Origin: Lucinisca nassula
Lineage: Eukaryota; Mollusca; Bivalvia; Lucinida; Lucinidae
Direction of reading: 5' to 3'
Length of the DNA stretch: 64,000 nucleotides
Assembly: GCA_963580285.1 (NCBI GenBank)
Contig: OY757017.1
Span: forward strand, 110,889,245-110,953,244
Below the pieces are notes generated by a model. That model searched no databases and was not told where the DNA came from. It was given only the letters and a program-made list of their open reading frames with translations. The position numbers were made by a program, and so were the translations under genes. This document shows positions 32,003-43,497 of the stretch, piece by piece (within the stretch, counting starts at the first letter, position 1; every line of letters begins with the position of its first letter).

Positions 32003-32072
32003 CAAAACATAGATTTTAGGAACCCACATGGTGATTATAACGAGTACCCACAATCTATATAAGAAGCAGAAT
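32003..32072. repeat. M2 hairpin copy
   Basis: AAACATAGATTTTAGG ... AACGAGTACCCACAATCTAT, a degenerate palindrome next to an R1 copy. Confidence 0.6.
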
Positions 32073-32074
32073 TC

Positions 32075-32345
32075 GCCATCTGGGCTTGAAGAAGTAGACT
32101 GGGCTGCATGATGCTTCCACTCAGAGCTGAAACCAACCGCACATAAGTAACAGTATACTGCTTAGAGGTTTTAAGCCTAGCAAAGGTGCGACCTGGACGG
32201 TCCACGCATATAAACCCTATTGGAATCATTGTGCGGCAGGGCTTGTGATGTCATTTCATCTCAATATCCGGAAAAAGTCCCACCACAGCAACGTCTCCGA
32301 ATTGACCCATATAGTGTTGACGGGGACGTTAAATCCCCAAACATA
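32075..32345 (+). repeat. R1 SINE-like copy
   Basis: Head GGGCTTGAAGAAGTAGACTG to tail GGACGTTAAATCCCCAAACA. Same orientation as the 611-915 copy. Confidence 0.75.
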
Positions 32346-32425
32346 CAAAGAAACATAGATTGTGACTCGTTAGAACGGCCTCACTGGTGCAGGCCTAAGG
32401 AGTACCCACAATCTATTTTTAGAGC
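32346..32425. repeat. M2 hairpin copy
   Basis: AACATAGATTGTGACTCGTT ... GAGTACCCACAATCTATTTT directly abuts the R1 tail. Confidence 0.7.
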
Positions 32426-32429
32426 ATAA

Positions 32430-33410
32430 ATATGATGAAAATCGGATTTTTTTGCCAGAAAATTTTCAGTTTTAGGTGGCAAAATGTTCAATATAATTGA
32501 ATCGGCGTATTTCTGTAATGTTTATCATGGATGCGTTATCAAACTGTTTTTTTTATTATTATTATAGTTATTATTATTGTTTATTTTTATTATTATTATT
32601 ATTATTGTTTCTGATCAATTAAAAAAACATGCATTAAATAAGTACTAATTTTACAGACTTAGACCCACGGGTGTATCGACGGACAGACAGACAAACGAAC
32701 TGACTGATTGACAAATGGACGGACGGCTGGATAGATAGATGGACAGATAGACAGGAGTGAATAAACGGTGTGTTTGTTATTTACACAATCACAGGTAATA
32801 ACGTGTGAAAGTCAGTAAACCGCAGTTTGATTAAATTACTTGGCGAGTGTTCGTTAATCTCTTTACCTGCTGTGTGAAGTACAGAAAGATATCTATCTTT
32901 AAAATTTAATTATGATTGCCTTAATAGCAAATTGAAGGAATGATAATCCCAATTATTTTGTGTCACATATGCACATTTAAGAAACTACCGAAAGCAGATT
33001 TTTACATAAAATGCAATGTTGTCTTGTCCTTATTTATAAATCCAAGTTTATGTCTTAGTGCGTGTTACTGGCTCATATATTGTGATTTTGGACTTTTATT
33101 ACTCTATTTCTGATGTTTTTTTAATCTATTATATTATTGACGGCATTGACAATGTGAAAAGAAAGTGACTTTTCCCTTTGTGTCTGGATGCCTATGTGCT
33201 GAAAAGACAGTGACTTTTCTTCCTTTATTGCCCTAGAGCAGGAACGCTTTTTTATATATATATATTGCGAACGATACTGACTTTCTTTATCCTTATATGT
33301 TTTGTGTGATTTAATTTTGTGTGGAAATACCGTGAAAATGGCGGACTGTTTTCCTTGTTCCGTTTGTCAGCAACAGTGTGATGACCACTGCATCCAGTGC
33401 GACGTAAGTT
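32430..33410. other. No gene recognised; (TTA)n microsatellite
   Basis: TTA/ATT trinucleotide run at about 32550-32605, then AT-rich unique-looking DNA with a TATATATATA run at 33253. An ATG with ATGGCGGACTGTTTTCC at 33340 opens only about 80 bases before an R1 copy. Confidence 0.45.
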
Positions 33411-33411
33411 T

Positions 33412-33580
33412 TTTTTGTTTGATTTGAGGTTTAACGTCCCCGTCAACACTGTAAAGTTCATTTTGGAGACGTCGCTTTCGATTTTGTGGGACTTTTACCC
33501 GACATTGAGATGAAATGACATCCCAAGCCCTGCCGCCCAATGAAACCAATAAGGTTTATAAGCATGGATAGGCGGGGGCC
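33412..33580 (-). repeat. R1 SINE-like copy, internally deleted
   Basis: Tail GTTTGATTTGAGGTTTAACG to GGTTTATAAGCATGGATAGG, then directly CGGGGGCC. The middle of the head (about 120 bp) is missing. Confidence 0.75.
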
Positions 33581-33644
33581 GGCGAGGTAAGTACACATCA
33601 TTAAACACGCTAATATATATTTGGCCCCTTAAACCCTACTTTTA

Positions 33645-33700
33645 TAGGAGCGGTTCTAACGTGTACCCACAATCTATGTTTAGAGCAGAATTATGAAAAT
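33645..33700. repeat. M2 hairpin fragment
   Basis: GAGCGGTTCTAACGTGTACC followed by CACAATCTATG; right arm only. Confidence 0.6.
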
Positions 33701-34104
33701 ATAACAGAATTTTTTTTTAATCAGAAAATTTTCATTTTGTGGTGGTTTAATTTTCAATACATGTATATTTAAATAGGCGTATTTTCGTATTGCATTAAAA
33801 TAACCTCAATGAGGCGGTTTTCTGTATTGCGTTAACAAGTCCGTGAATCATAATTTGTGATGCGAGAATTTTAACTTTACGAAAACACGCCTTTTCAAAA
33901 GACAGCCAAAAAGGACTGAAAAATTCAGATTTCATTAGTTTTCATTTTTCTGCTCCAAACATGGATTTTGGCTAGACAGTCTGATGCGTGTCGGACTGAT
34001 GGTCCTGTGGACCCGGATTCTATACCTTCTCTCCGGTCATTATCTCCCTCTCGCTGATTCAAGAAGGGCAGTTGTCAGTTTCTGGCGACTGAATGTGCTC
34101 TGTA

Positions 34105-34751
34105 CTGGTTAACCGTCAGAAGGAAGCAAAGAGCACACAGGAAAGCAAGACGAGAGGGACTCGGACAGGTATAAACGCCTCCAAAGAGAGGTCCAGTATA
34201 AAATCGGGAGGGCAAGTAGATCATACATGGTGGACACAGTGAGCAGCGACTGCAAAGACAATTCAAAGAAGTTCTGTGCCTATGTTAAAAGCAAGGGGCA
34301 AGAGTTCACCGGAGTAGCACCACTGAAAAACCAAAATGGATTTCTCCAAAGTGACACCAAAGCCAGAGCCAACATTTTGAACGAGCAGTTCAAGTCAGTA
34401 TTCACAAGGGAAGATAACTCCAGTATCCCTGATACAGGCGACAGTGATATCCCATCAATGCCAGACTTCATAGTAGACTGGAAAGACGTCCATAAACTGC
34501 TTAAGAACCTGAAGTCGCATAAGGCCACGGGCCCAGATGAAATTCCAGCATTTATTATGAAGACTGCAGCTGATAAACTAGCTCCTGCCTTGGCTCTACT
34601 ATTCCAGCTTTCCATCGACCTTGGAGATATTCCTCAAGATTGGAGACAGGCCCTTGTGGTTCCCATATTTTAGAAAGGAGACAAACACCAGCCATCAAAT
34701 TACAGACCAGTGTCTCTTACCTCCATTACTTGTAAGTTGCTCGAACACATC
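34105..34751 (+). pseudogene. LINE-E (CR1-type) part 1: linker and RT start
   Basis: 34227-34673 is open: FKSVFTREDNSSIPDTGDSD, LLKNLKSHKATGPDEIPAFI and LSIDLGDIPQDWRQALVVPI. A TAG at 34671-34673 stops it just before KGDKHQPSNYRPVSLTSITC, which continues in frame to GAACACATC (34751). There a 4 kb transposon interrupts. The rest is at 38726-39334 and 42417-43230. Confidence 0.88.
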
Positions 34752-35949
34752 TAGTCCGGGATTTGAGACCAGATTTCAAAAAATTTAATGCACCCTAAAT
34801 TCTCACGCTTTATTTGTACCATTTCATTGAGATAGGAGCCTAACCTATATGACATGTGATTATTTGGCAAATCTGGTGGGTAAAAAGGGGTTGAAAATTC
34901 TATGAGTTTACACCCACTCCCATGCGGATGGTATCTAGTTCGATTGAATTTAGTTATGTGTAGCTTGCGCTTACATGTGAATGTTGATTTATTGCATCAG
35001 CCATAATATTTGTCAATACTCGAAGACACCAAAATTCATGATATGACGTAACTACATCCGGTGTTACCATAAATTTTGACCATTGAAATTTGACCCCCAA
35101 AATTTGGTAAATTTTACACTATTTTCGCGCTAAATAATTTTTAGTACTTTTTGAAACAATTTATTTTTCGTCAGTATGATGGACGGTTATTTTTGCACGT
35201 GCATGTGAAACTTGATGACTCTGTTTCAATCCGGGCATGAACAAGGGACTCCGATACCATTGGACCATTTTACCACTTTTTCCTGTTGTGTCACAGATCG
35301 TGATACAAATTTATATTAAAACCAACATAAACTAAATTATTTTACTTGCTGGTCATAGATGTATCATAACAGTGACCGAGAGATATATTTTTGAAAAGTT
35401 ACTGACGGCCATTTCCTTCCGGTTTATATTTAGTGAGGGGAATATACATCACCAAGCATATTTGTCAGCGGGTGAACTGGCAAGTGATTCTCTAAACTGG
35501 TGACTTGAAACAATCAACATTTAATGAATACATTGTATATTTCAAGAATCATTATCCAAAGTTTCCGGTTTGTGCTGAAGGCTCCCCAAGTAACAACGGC
35601 ACTATTATATTCTAAACACGTAAATGTTGCTGGCCACTTGAAATCTTACTGGGTGCCTTATTTTCTGTTAAGGCGCACGACTAAAAATAAATTGTACCCG
35701 AGGTTTAATTTAACGTAAAGCCATCCCTTAAACATTCTTCTATCTTCCTTCTTCCCAGAGTTGCGGTATATCCTGTAAACGTGCATCTTACTTTCTACCA
35801 TTTTGTTGGGCAAACTGCCTACGATAGCCTTGTCCCTCTATTCACCATTAGCTCTTAATCATCCTGTGTCTCTTGTCACACATTGGTTAATCTGTTCTTC
35901 ATCTCCTTTATTACTACTTCCTTTTTCTGACATTTGTCCCAAATATTGA

Positions 35950-36260
35950 TTGTTTTGGGTTTAAAGGCACGTCACCCCTTGTTGGTCATTTTGTCCTCTC
36001 TCCAGAGAAAGGGAGAAAAGCGACAGAAGAGATAGTTGAGCAGATGAAAGTAAGGGGCAGATGAGAAATGGGAAAATGGAAAAGCAGAAACAGAAGAAAT
36101 AACAGATTTCCCCCTCTACCCTTACCTGCTGGAAGAACAGCAGGCCTTGTCCAGCTGTAAGCCACTACCAGCTGGACGCCCTATTGACGCAAGGTACACG
36201 TCACCTTTGCCTCACCCAACCACCCCAATTGTCACATATAGATTGGCCAAAAAGGCCTTC
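35950..36260 (+). repeat. R2 dispersed repeat copy
   Basis: Shares GGTCATTTTGTCC, TCTCCAGAGAAAGGGAG, CAGAAGAAATAACAGA and AACAGCAGGCCTTGTCCAGC with 26735-26995. Confidence 0.6.
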
Positions 36261-36299
36261 TATGACAAGCCATCAGGAGTTATCACTTTTGAAAAACAG

Positions 36300-36810
36300 A
36301 GTGTATTAAATGATCAGGAATCTATACAAAATATCTCGCACCTCCCATTCAAAACACCAAAATGAAAACATCATGGATGGAAAGCCAGAATGACAGTTAT
36401 CTCACTACATGACCGAACAGCTATCCGAAATAAAAAAGGCATCAGCAATACAAACATCTTATGGACTAACTATGAAAATAATAAAACACAAAAAAGGATC
36501 GACGACGGGGTCAATAAGAAGTTTTACGGGGGCCGAGGTGGGGTTGGACACTTTAATAGATTTTAGGTGGTCACAATACTCGCCCTTGATTGTCGTGGTT
36601 AAAACCGATAAATTGTTCACTCATCATAATGGAGTTCTAGCTGATCAGTGCAACATCTCCGACAACAGAAAATCAAACGACTAAAGAGGTGAAACAACGA
36701 TGAGGACTCGACAGCATGAAATAGCTAGAATTCTGCAGCAAAGGAAACCAAACAGTTAGGCTCCCGTTACCCTACCAAAGACAGAGCCTCAGACACCTAC
36801 CTTCAGGCGT
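36300..36810 (-). mobile_element. Naiad 3' UTR copy, decayed
   Basis: TTAAATGATCAGGAATCTAT (36306) marks the 3' terminus. CACAATACTCGCCCTTGATT, CATCTCCGACAACAGAAAAT and ATGAGGACTCGACAGCATGA match the UTR of the 16-20 kb copy. Confidence 0.75.
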
Positions 36811-37724
36811 TCTGGTGGAAATGCGTTCGTACATATGAAAGGAACTAGGCGGGCGGATTAATTTACTTGAGGTTGAAACCTAATATGTCAAATATATTGA
36901 ACAGTGAACAGGGACGATGTTTGGCATAATAAATGGTACGATTTCTACGTAAATCAAGCTTCTTCTTTTCACCGTTGTCAAGAAGGGTGGGAACATCGGG
37001 TTCAACAAAGACCCTCGATTGAACTTTTCTGCATCTTCATGTAACTTGGTGACCTCAATTTGCGCATGTTTGCCATAAGATCGACCAACACCAGAGTCAT
37101 TCAATAAGCAAATAAGCTGGAGTATATCAAATCCGCAGCTGGAGAATTAGATGCCGATATTTAAATTTAGTAGGGTATCTTTTTTGTAGCAAATAAGGGT
37201 TAAAAACCAAAACAATAAACCTCTAAAACATTTAAGTAAATTCGTTCCACCAAATACTGTATAATGTTTCTTTTTTGTTCGCAGTAAATTTCGCACACCT
37301 TCAGTCAAAAGGAGGCTTGATTGTTCAGAGGCGTAAACTCATTAAAACACGACTTTCCTGCAATTGTGAAATACTGAACAAAAATCTGCCAACCCATTGA
37401 AAAAAAACTGGAATAGGGTCGCGCTGTTATCTTCACTGAACATTGTCGTCTTTCAGAGGTATTGCTGTCATGGTAACTTCATGCCAAACTACCACTGGTC
37501 ACGAATTAATTGTTTATGAAGCTAAGCAGCAAAAGATAACCAAACAAGCGCAATCAGTAAAGCAGAAAACTGAGGCTGCTGTATCATGACAACGCCAATT
37601 GGATATGGTTTACGCTTGCCATCAAGTTTACGCGACTTTTAATAAATGCCCTGAACACAAAATTGTAAGCAAGCGGCCGCTGGGAAACTTCGCTCACCAG
37701 AGCTCAAGTGGGCATAAATCCCCC

Positions 37725-37782
37725 CCCCCCACACACACACACACAACAACAACAAACACACACACACACACACACACACACC
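37725..37782 (+). repeat. (CA)n microsatellite
   Basis: Imperfect ACACAC run with CAACAA interruptions, preceded by a C-run. Confidence 0.85.
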
Positions 37783-38725
37783 CTTGGTGGTCATTTATTT
37801 TAACAGATCATTATGGTTTAGTAGAGGCCAATCCCAGGACCATTGATGCCAAATTATTTTGAAATCAACCATTGTTTTCTTTTGTTGCCGTCGCATGCAT
37901 TATTGGCAGCTTTGAGCCATCTTAGGGCTATAGTCCAAAATGCTGCATACCAAGGTCGTGTATTTCTTGAGATGCAGAATTTAAAATCACTTTTTGGCCG
38001 TTTATTTGTGTGACGATCACACAGATCCCTTTAACAAACTTGGTTTTCTCGACCACACTGATGCAGTATATGTAATTTAGTATCAGTTAGCCCAGTAGAT
38101 TTAGAAAAATTAAAAACTATTTAATCTTTTGGCCCCAGGATCTTTAAGCTGATTGCAAATATCAACTTTGATGTCATAATCTGCAACAGAACCAGAAAAC
38201 CCTGTCTTTTCCATATAAAATCCTAAGTGACCGAATTCGACCGTGACGTAAGAAAGGTCAAAGTCAACGAAATGTCATCATTTGAACAAATTCGATAGGG
38301 TCCGGGTCCCATATATATTGTATACCGAGTTTCAAGGTCATCGGTCGATTGGTTCCTGAGAAGGCGGTTTTCAAAGGCTTTTACCATATATGGGCATGGC
38401 GGACATTTTGGGCATGTGACCCAGATATTCAGAATATATGTTTGTTCTTCCAACCCATGGCGGCTTCACATATAATTTGGTTCCAATTGGCTTGTAGTTT
38501 CAGAGGAGATGTCGTTTGGAATTGTTTGGATGCTTGAATGAGAAAAGAGGGTAGGAACAATTATTTCCCCTTTTTATGCCTTTTTTACCACTTTTTTGAT
38601 TTTCTAACTCCATTTTCAAGATGCTGAGAGACCTCTAAATAAATTTGTATCATAGTTAAGTGTGAGAAAGTAAAGTGCATTAAACTCCTTAAATACGGGT
38701 GCTACGAATTTCAAACCCCCGACTA

Positions 38726-39334
38726 ATCATACATAATAATATTATGCGACACTTAGACCAGCACAGAGTTTTGTGTGATAACCAACATGGGTTCAGGAAG
38801 AAACACTCCTGCGAAACTCAACTGCTGTCAACAGTTCAAGAGATTGCATCGTCAGCAGCCAAGGGACAGTAAGTAGATATCGTCCTGCTAGATTTTGCCA
38901 AAGCGTTCGACAAAGTTCCTCACACACGACTCCTTCACAAGCTGGACCACTATAGAGTTAGGGGCAATGTCAAAAGCTGGATAAAGTCTTTCCTCAGCCA
39001 AAGAAAACAACAAGTGGTCCTTGATGGCGTGAGATCTGACACAGCAGAAGTCCTATCAGGGGTGCCTAAAGGGACAGTCCTAGGTCCACTGTTATTCCTG
39101 TGTTTTATCAATGACCTGCCAGAGTCTATAAGGTCTTCAGAAGTAAAGCTGTTTGCAGATGACAGTCTCCTGTACAATGTCATCAGAAGCGACAAAGACA
39201 GAGCTCTTCTCCAGAATGATCTTACAGCATTAGAGCATTGGGAGAAAACTTGGCAGATGAGTTTCAACCCCACCAAATGTATAGTGCTTCGGATCTCCAC
39301 CAAAAAGAAGAAGACAGTGCTCTCTACCCAGTAC
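38726..39334 (+). pseudogene. LINE-E part 2: RT palm
   Basis: RVLCDNQHGFRKKHSCETQL, DIVLLDFAKAFDKVPHTRLL, VLSGVPKGTVLGPLLFLCFI (Lys for the usual Gln in GVPQG) and VKLFADDSLLYN. One TAA at 38871-38873. The frame runs into element A at TQY (39334) and resumes at 42417. Confidence 0.88.
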
Positions 39335-39339
39335 GGTTC

Positions 39340-39475
39340 CGGGTCGTTTCGCCCGTGGGTCGTTTCGCCGGGTCGTTCGCCCTGAGTCGTTTCGCCCCAA
39401 TTTTAGGGGTGGGTCGTTTCGCCCTTACCTGGTGAGTCGTTTCGCCCGTGAGTCGTTTCGCCCGTGGGTCGGTTT
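39340..39475 (+). repeat. Minisatellite of the element A left terminal repeat
   Basis: Seven to eight units around GGGTCGTTTCGCCCGT, period about 14-20 bp with one longer spacer (CCAATTTTAGGGGT). The inverted counterpart is at 42296-42410. Confidence 0.9.
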
Positions 39476-39489
39476 GCCGCAATTAAATT

Positions 39490-39764
39490 TTAAGAGAGTG
39501 ACAACCGGAATGAATGAGTAAATGGACAGATGGATGAATAAATAAATGAATAAATGGGTGAATGGAGTTGTGTGTTGGTAGATGGACAGATGTACGGATG
39601 AACGGACGGCATTTTGAATATACTTAGACAGATAAGTTAATGAACGAATGAATGAATGGAAAGTATTGGCAGATGGACAAGCGAAAATGAATGAATGAAT
39701 GAATGTGGGGTTAGGGTGTTCATTCCACGGACGTTCATGTGATGTTAGGGTTTCAATGTTATGC
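39490..39764 (+). repeat. Degenerate (ATGA)n tract in element A
   Basis: Repeated GAATGAATGAATG and GATGGACAGATG words over about 200 bp; low complexity, non-coding. It borders the LINE-A tail. Confidence 0.7.
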
Positions 39765-41516
39765 TATCTATCTATCTATCTTATACTGAGTCGGTCATAT
39801 TTGGCCATTACCTCAGTTGATTGGGTGGCTAAATTTAGAATTTAGCTGAAAAAAGAGAGGCGCTGGATGCGTCCTTAAAACTATTTACAATCTGCATAAC
39901 AGAGGTATCCTAAAACGCATACCTCTGAGTCTCAATCTTACACTGTACGGGCTTTAAACTCTTCTGCGGACTTGGCATTCATCGGAGAGGAGAGAAGACT
40001 ATTCCATTGGGGAATAGTTCTAGGAAAGAACGAGTTCTTCAGGGCATCACTATAGGACTGGTATCTACGATATTGTGAGTCGTTTACTTTTGATGCCCTT
40101 GTTTGGGTCGACACTGTTACAGGGGTCAAGTACCTATCTTTATTAATAGACACTGAATCAGAGTGTATCTTGTAGAAGAAGGTTATAGAGGACTGCCCAC
40201 GACGGGCCTCTAGGGACGGCCACTCTAGCTCATTAAGCATGTCACCGACGCTACTTCTATTTCGCCATCGCCTACAGGTCCATCGAGCAGCTGTCCTCTG
40301 CACCTTCTCCACCTGCTGAGTCTGAGTTTAAACATAGGGATGCCAAATGGGTGATGCATATTCAAGTTGAGGGCGAACCAATGTTTTATATGCAACATCC
40401 ATTGTCTGCCTAGGTGCAAAAGCCAAGTTCCGTCTAAGGAATCATAAAGTCCTAGTTGCTTTAGATGTAATCTCAGAGATATGATGATCCCAATCAAGAT
40501 CGTCAGTGATGGTGATACCAAGATATTTGGCGGATTGAACATGCTCCAAAATTTGCTGGTGTAATAGCCTTCTGTGAGGTACCTTGCCAAAGGCCTTAGC
40601 AAGCTCCATGATGATCAAGTCAGTCTGTTTGTGGCCACGGTTTATGGCCCCATCCAGATTGCTCACAATGTCATGGTAGAATTGAACAAGCTGCGTTTCG
40701 CAAGACCTTTGACTCCGGAAACCATGTTGACAGTCAGCAAGAATGCTCTCAAAGGCTAAGTGCTTGTTGATGTTGCTTACTAATATATGCTCCAGGGTTT
40801 TGCAACAGATGCATGTTAGAGACAGTGGTCTATAATTTGCTGCATCATATTTTCCCCCTTTTTATAGACCGGGGTAACATTTCCTTGTCGCCAGTCATCT
40901 GGTACAGTGCCCTGGGCAAGTGATTCATTGAAGATAAAGGCCAACACAAGAGATATTTCAGCACTACATTCCTTAAGTACCCTGGCATTCAGGTCATCGG
41001 GCCCAGATGCCTTAAGTATCTTGAGCTTACCTAACAGTTTAGCGACCACATTGGGCTCAACTGTTATGTCCCCCACAGAGGGGAACGGACTTGCACCTTT
41101 GGATGGTAGCTCACCATCAGTTTCACACGTAAATGCTGATTGAAACTGTTTATTGCAAATATTAGCCTTATCGCGCGCATCTGTTTTTAGAATTCCATTT
41201 TCCCTTAGCGAAGTGATCCCAAACGCATCCTTTTTCAGGACTTTAGGAATGACCCAAACTTTTTAACTTTACCATTCTTTTGGGGGCTATCGGGATCTAT
41301 ATTGTCATCTTCAAAGGTAAAGGTGCTGGAAACATGCTTCCAATATGCTTCTCTTATAACCTTTTGCACACGTGCTCTGAACCGTTTGTAATGGTTCTTA
41401 ACGTCAGGGCTGCTAGACTTGCGAGCACGAAAATACATTCTATTGCGTCTTCTTTTGAGATGCTTGATCGTGTTATCGATCCATGGTGCCCTATATTTTG
41501 TTTTGGTCATTTTCTT
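39765..41516 (-). pseudogene. LINE-A copy inside element A, internally deleted
   Basis: (ATCT)n tail at 39765-39781 and the same 3' UTR as other LINE-A copies. 39938-40312 encodes the C-terminus (RRWRNRSSVGDMLNELEWPS). At about 40563 the sequence jumps from HQQILEHVQ to RRLLH, deleting the RT catalytic block with FADD. 40574-41516 encodes FAKAF-type palm start, linker (NHYKRFRARVQKVIREAYWK) and the 5'-truncated edge. Confidence 0.85.
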
Positions 41517-42039
41517 TGCTTTGTTATATATTTATAATGTAAAATATGTGTTTTGTTATGCATAAAATTATGGGGAAAAATGGAAAGAAAGTATAAAACT
41601 TTATGTTTCTGTTCCTACCCAGGGCTATAGAAGGATCTGTATAAAAGTTAAACCAACTTTTTACACATGGCACTTAATGTGTAATATTGATTATTACTCT
41701 TTAAGTGACATTTTTGTAAACTTTTATACAGACACCATTGTTTAAAAATATTTTGTTTGTTGGAATCGAGGTTTAACGTCCCCGTCAACACAATTAACGT
41801 AATAATGTAACCAGTTATATCACGTCACTATTTGTGCAGAAAGAACAACTGATAAATAAATAAAACATCATATTAGCAAGGCTGTGCAATAACGTCCCTT
41901 CTAAACACAACTTTATACAGTGAAAAATGGGTTTTCGCATATACTTCATTTCTCTTATTTCTGATTCTAGAACATAGACAACTAGACTGTTCTAATCCAA
42001 AATCTATGTTTTTAGCAGAAAGAAAAATATTTCACATTT

Positions 42040-42273
42040 TTAAATATAAACAGTCATTTTCACAGCCATAAATTCCATTTTATTGCAAAGACTTGTTAAC
42101 CTTATGTGAGCTCGAATATCTTTCTCAAAAAGGTGGTAGCGCAGTTGCTCAAACATGAAGTAGAAGCCGTCAGTAGGTCGTCCAGCTGCACCAAACGAGG
42201 GCAAAACCATGTTTTTTGGAACTCCCAATACCCCAATTAATCCCTTTACCTTCCAAAACAAACATAACCTCAA
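42040..42273 (-). CDS. Unassigned ORF in element A; weak resemblance to short-chain dehydrogenases
   Basis: The frame reads PKNMVLPSFGAAGRPTDGFY followed by FMFEQLRYHLFEKDIRAHIR and ends after MAVKMTV. Composition and the pattern (S)xAG...Y...LR.EL...I..HI..LTSL recall the C-terminal half of 11-beta-HSD/DHRS-type SDR enzymes, but the Tyr-x-x-x-Lys catalytic pair is not visible and there is no Rossmann N-terminus. If real, it would be a captured host exon. Could also be chance; the listed start is not a clear ATG. Confidence 0.25.
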   Translation of the reverse strand: MRLCLFWKVKGLIGVLGVPKNMVLPSFGAAGRPTDGFYFMFEQLRYHLFEKDIRAHIRLTSLCNKMEFMAVKMTVYI

Positions 42274-42416
42274 TCACTAGGGCTTGAAAAATAAGGGCGA
42301 AACGACCCACCTAATCAGGGCGAAACGACCCATGGGCGAAACGACCCAGGGCGAAATGACCCACGGGCGAAACGACTCATGGGCGAAACGACTCACGGGC
42401 GAAACGACCCGAGACC

Positions 42417-43230
42417 CCCAGTACAAGCTCCATGGTCATACATTAGAAGTTGTGGACTCCAGCAAGTACCTTGGAGTGACCATTAGAGATGACTTGTCAT
42501 GGGAGACTCATGTCCACAACACAGCAAGTAAGGCAAATAGAACTCTCGGTTTCCTGCGTAGAAACATGAAGGACTGCACCAAGTCGGTGAAAGATCTCAC
42601 ATACAAGACCATGGTACGGCCAATTATGGAGTATGCCTCAACTGTATGGGATTCAACACTACAGATCCAAGTCACGACATTGGAGCAGGTGCAAAGACGA
42701 GCGGCCTGATATGTCTGCAACGACTTCACCTCAAGAACTCCGGGATGTGTCACTAAAATGCTGAATGACCTGACCTGGGAGCCACTTGAAGTCAGGCGGA
42801 GGCATGAACGACTCAGCATGCTGTATAAGATCCAGCACAACCTAGTGGATATACCCACAGACAGGTACCTACGAGTCAGTGACAGCCGCACCAGAGGACC
42901 AGTCAAATTCTTCCAGGAGAGAATTACCGACACAGCCTATTCCGACTCTTTCTTTCCAAGAACAGTGCGGGATTGGAACAGACTCCCAGGAGAAGCAGTG
43001 TCTGCAGCAACCTTGGAGAAATTCAGATCACTCCTCTGGACGTGATCTGCTCCATAACAACAGACAACCCAAGTTGTATATATTTTAACCCGACCCCTTT
43101 AACTGTACATAGTCTTTTGGGGGCTTGCTGATCGCCATCACCAATCCTTGCCCCGCAGAGCTAAATACGTTCTTTTCGAAGATCCCAGCTCTTTACCAGG
43201 AAGAAGAAGAAGAAGAAAAAGAAGAAGAAA
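42417..43230 (+). pseudogene. LINE-E part 3: RT C-terminus and 3' UTR
   Basis: YKLHGHTLEVVDSSKYLGVT, SKANRTLGFLRRNMKDCTKS, TYKTMVRPIMEYASTVWDST; TGA at 42707-42709 replaces one codon; then YSDSFFPRTVRDWNRLPGEA to the natural stop at 43045. The 3' UTR ends in a (GAA)n-rich tail (43199-43231). Element F follows eight bases later. Confidence 0.88.
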
Positions 43231-43369
43231 AACCACTTACGTATATGGTGACAGGACATCTCGGCCCTTAACAAACTCGGCCCCTGACAAACTCGGCCCC
43301 TAGCAAACTCGGTCCCTGCAAACTCGGCCCCTGAAACCAGAAGGCTTATATGCATTTGGCGATCTGACT

Positions 43370-43497
43370 CACACTGCTTTGCCTGGGCAGGCTTAGTCCT
43401 TCTAAGCAGTTTATCAGTTCTCGTGTGTGGTCAGATTCAGCTCTGCGTGGAAGCATCATGCAGCCCAAACTATTTCTCAAAGCCCCGATGGGCGGGG
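43370..43497 (-). repeat. R1 copy, head half, in element F
   Basis: CTCACACTGCTTTGCCTGGG to CCCCGATGGGCGGGGG. The tail half is missing, unlike a normal 5'-truncated copy. Confidence 0.7.

Larger units (their letters stand above)
34752..38725. mobile_element. 4 kb DNA transposon with TAGTCSGGG ends and 3 bp target duplication
   Basis: Left end TAGTCCGGGATTTGAGACC, right end inverted TAGTCGGGGGTTTGAAATTC; weaker inverted similarity extends about 150 bp (TTTAATGCAC, GGTAAAAAGGGG). ATC flanks both sides (34749-34751, 38726-38728), and removing the element with one ATC rejoins LINE-E in frame. No transposase frame is readable. Inside are an R2 copy, a Naiad 3' fragment and a (CA)n run. The 3 bp duplication would fit PIF/Harbinger-like or CACTA-like groups, but the termini are not diagnostic. 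Confidence 0.75.
39335..42416. mobile_element. Element A: foldback-like transposon, 3082 bp, inserted in LINE-E
   Basis: Left end GGTTCCGGGTCGTTTCGCC, right end inverted GGTCTCGGGTCGTTTCGCC. Tandem GTCGTTTCGCCC units at 39340-39475 and inverted at 42296-42410. LINE-E sequence CCCAGTAC is duplicated exactly (39327-39334 and 42417-42424). Without the LINE-A copy inside (39765-41516) it is about 1.3 kb, near element B in size. An SDR-like frame lies at 42040-42273 on the - strand; no transposase. Confidence 0.9.

Noticed and set aside
36880..37104. 74-codon - strand ORF as a host exon
   Set aside because: Lies in the non-coding interior of the 4 kb transposon and shows no family motif or splice context.
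37599..37862. 87-codon ORF with THTHTH
   Set aside because: Arises from the (CA)n run inside the 4 kb transposon.
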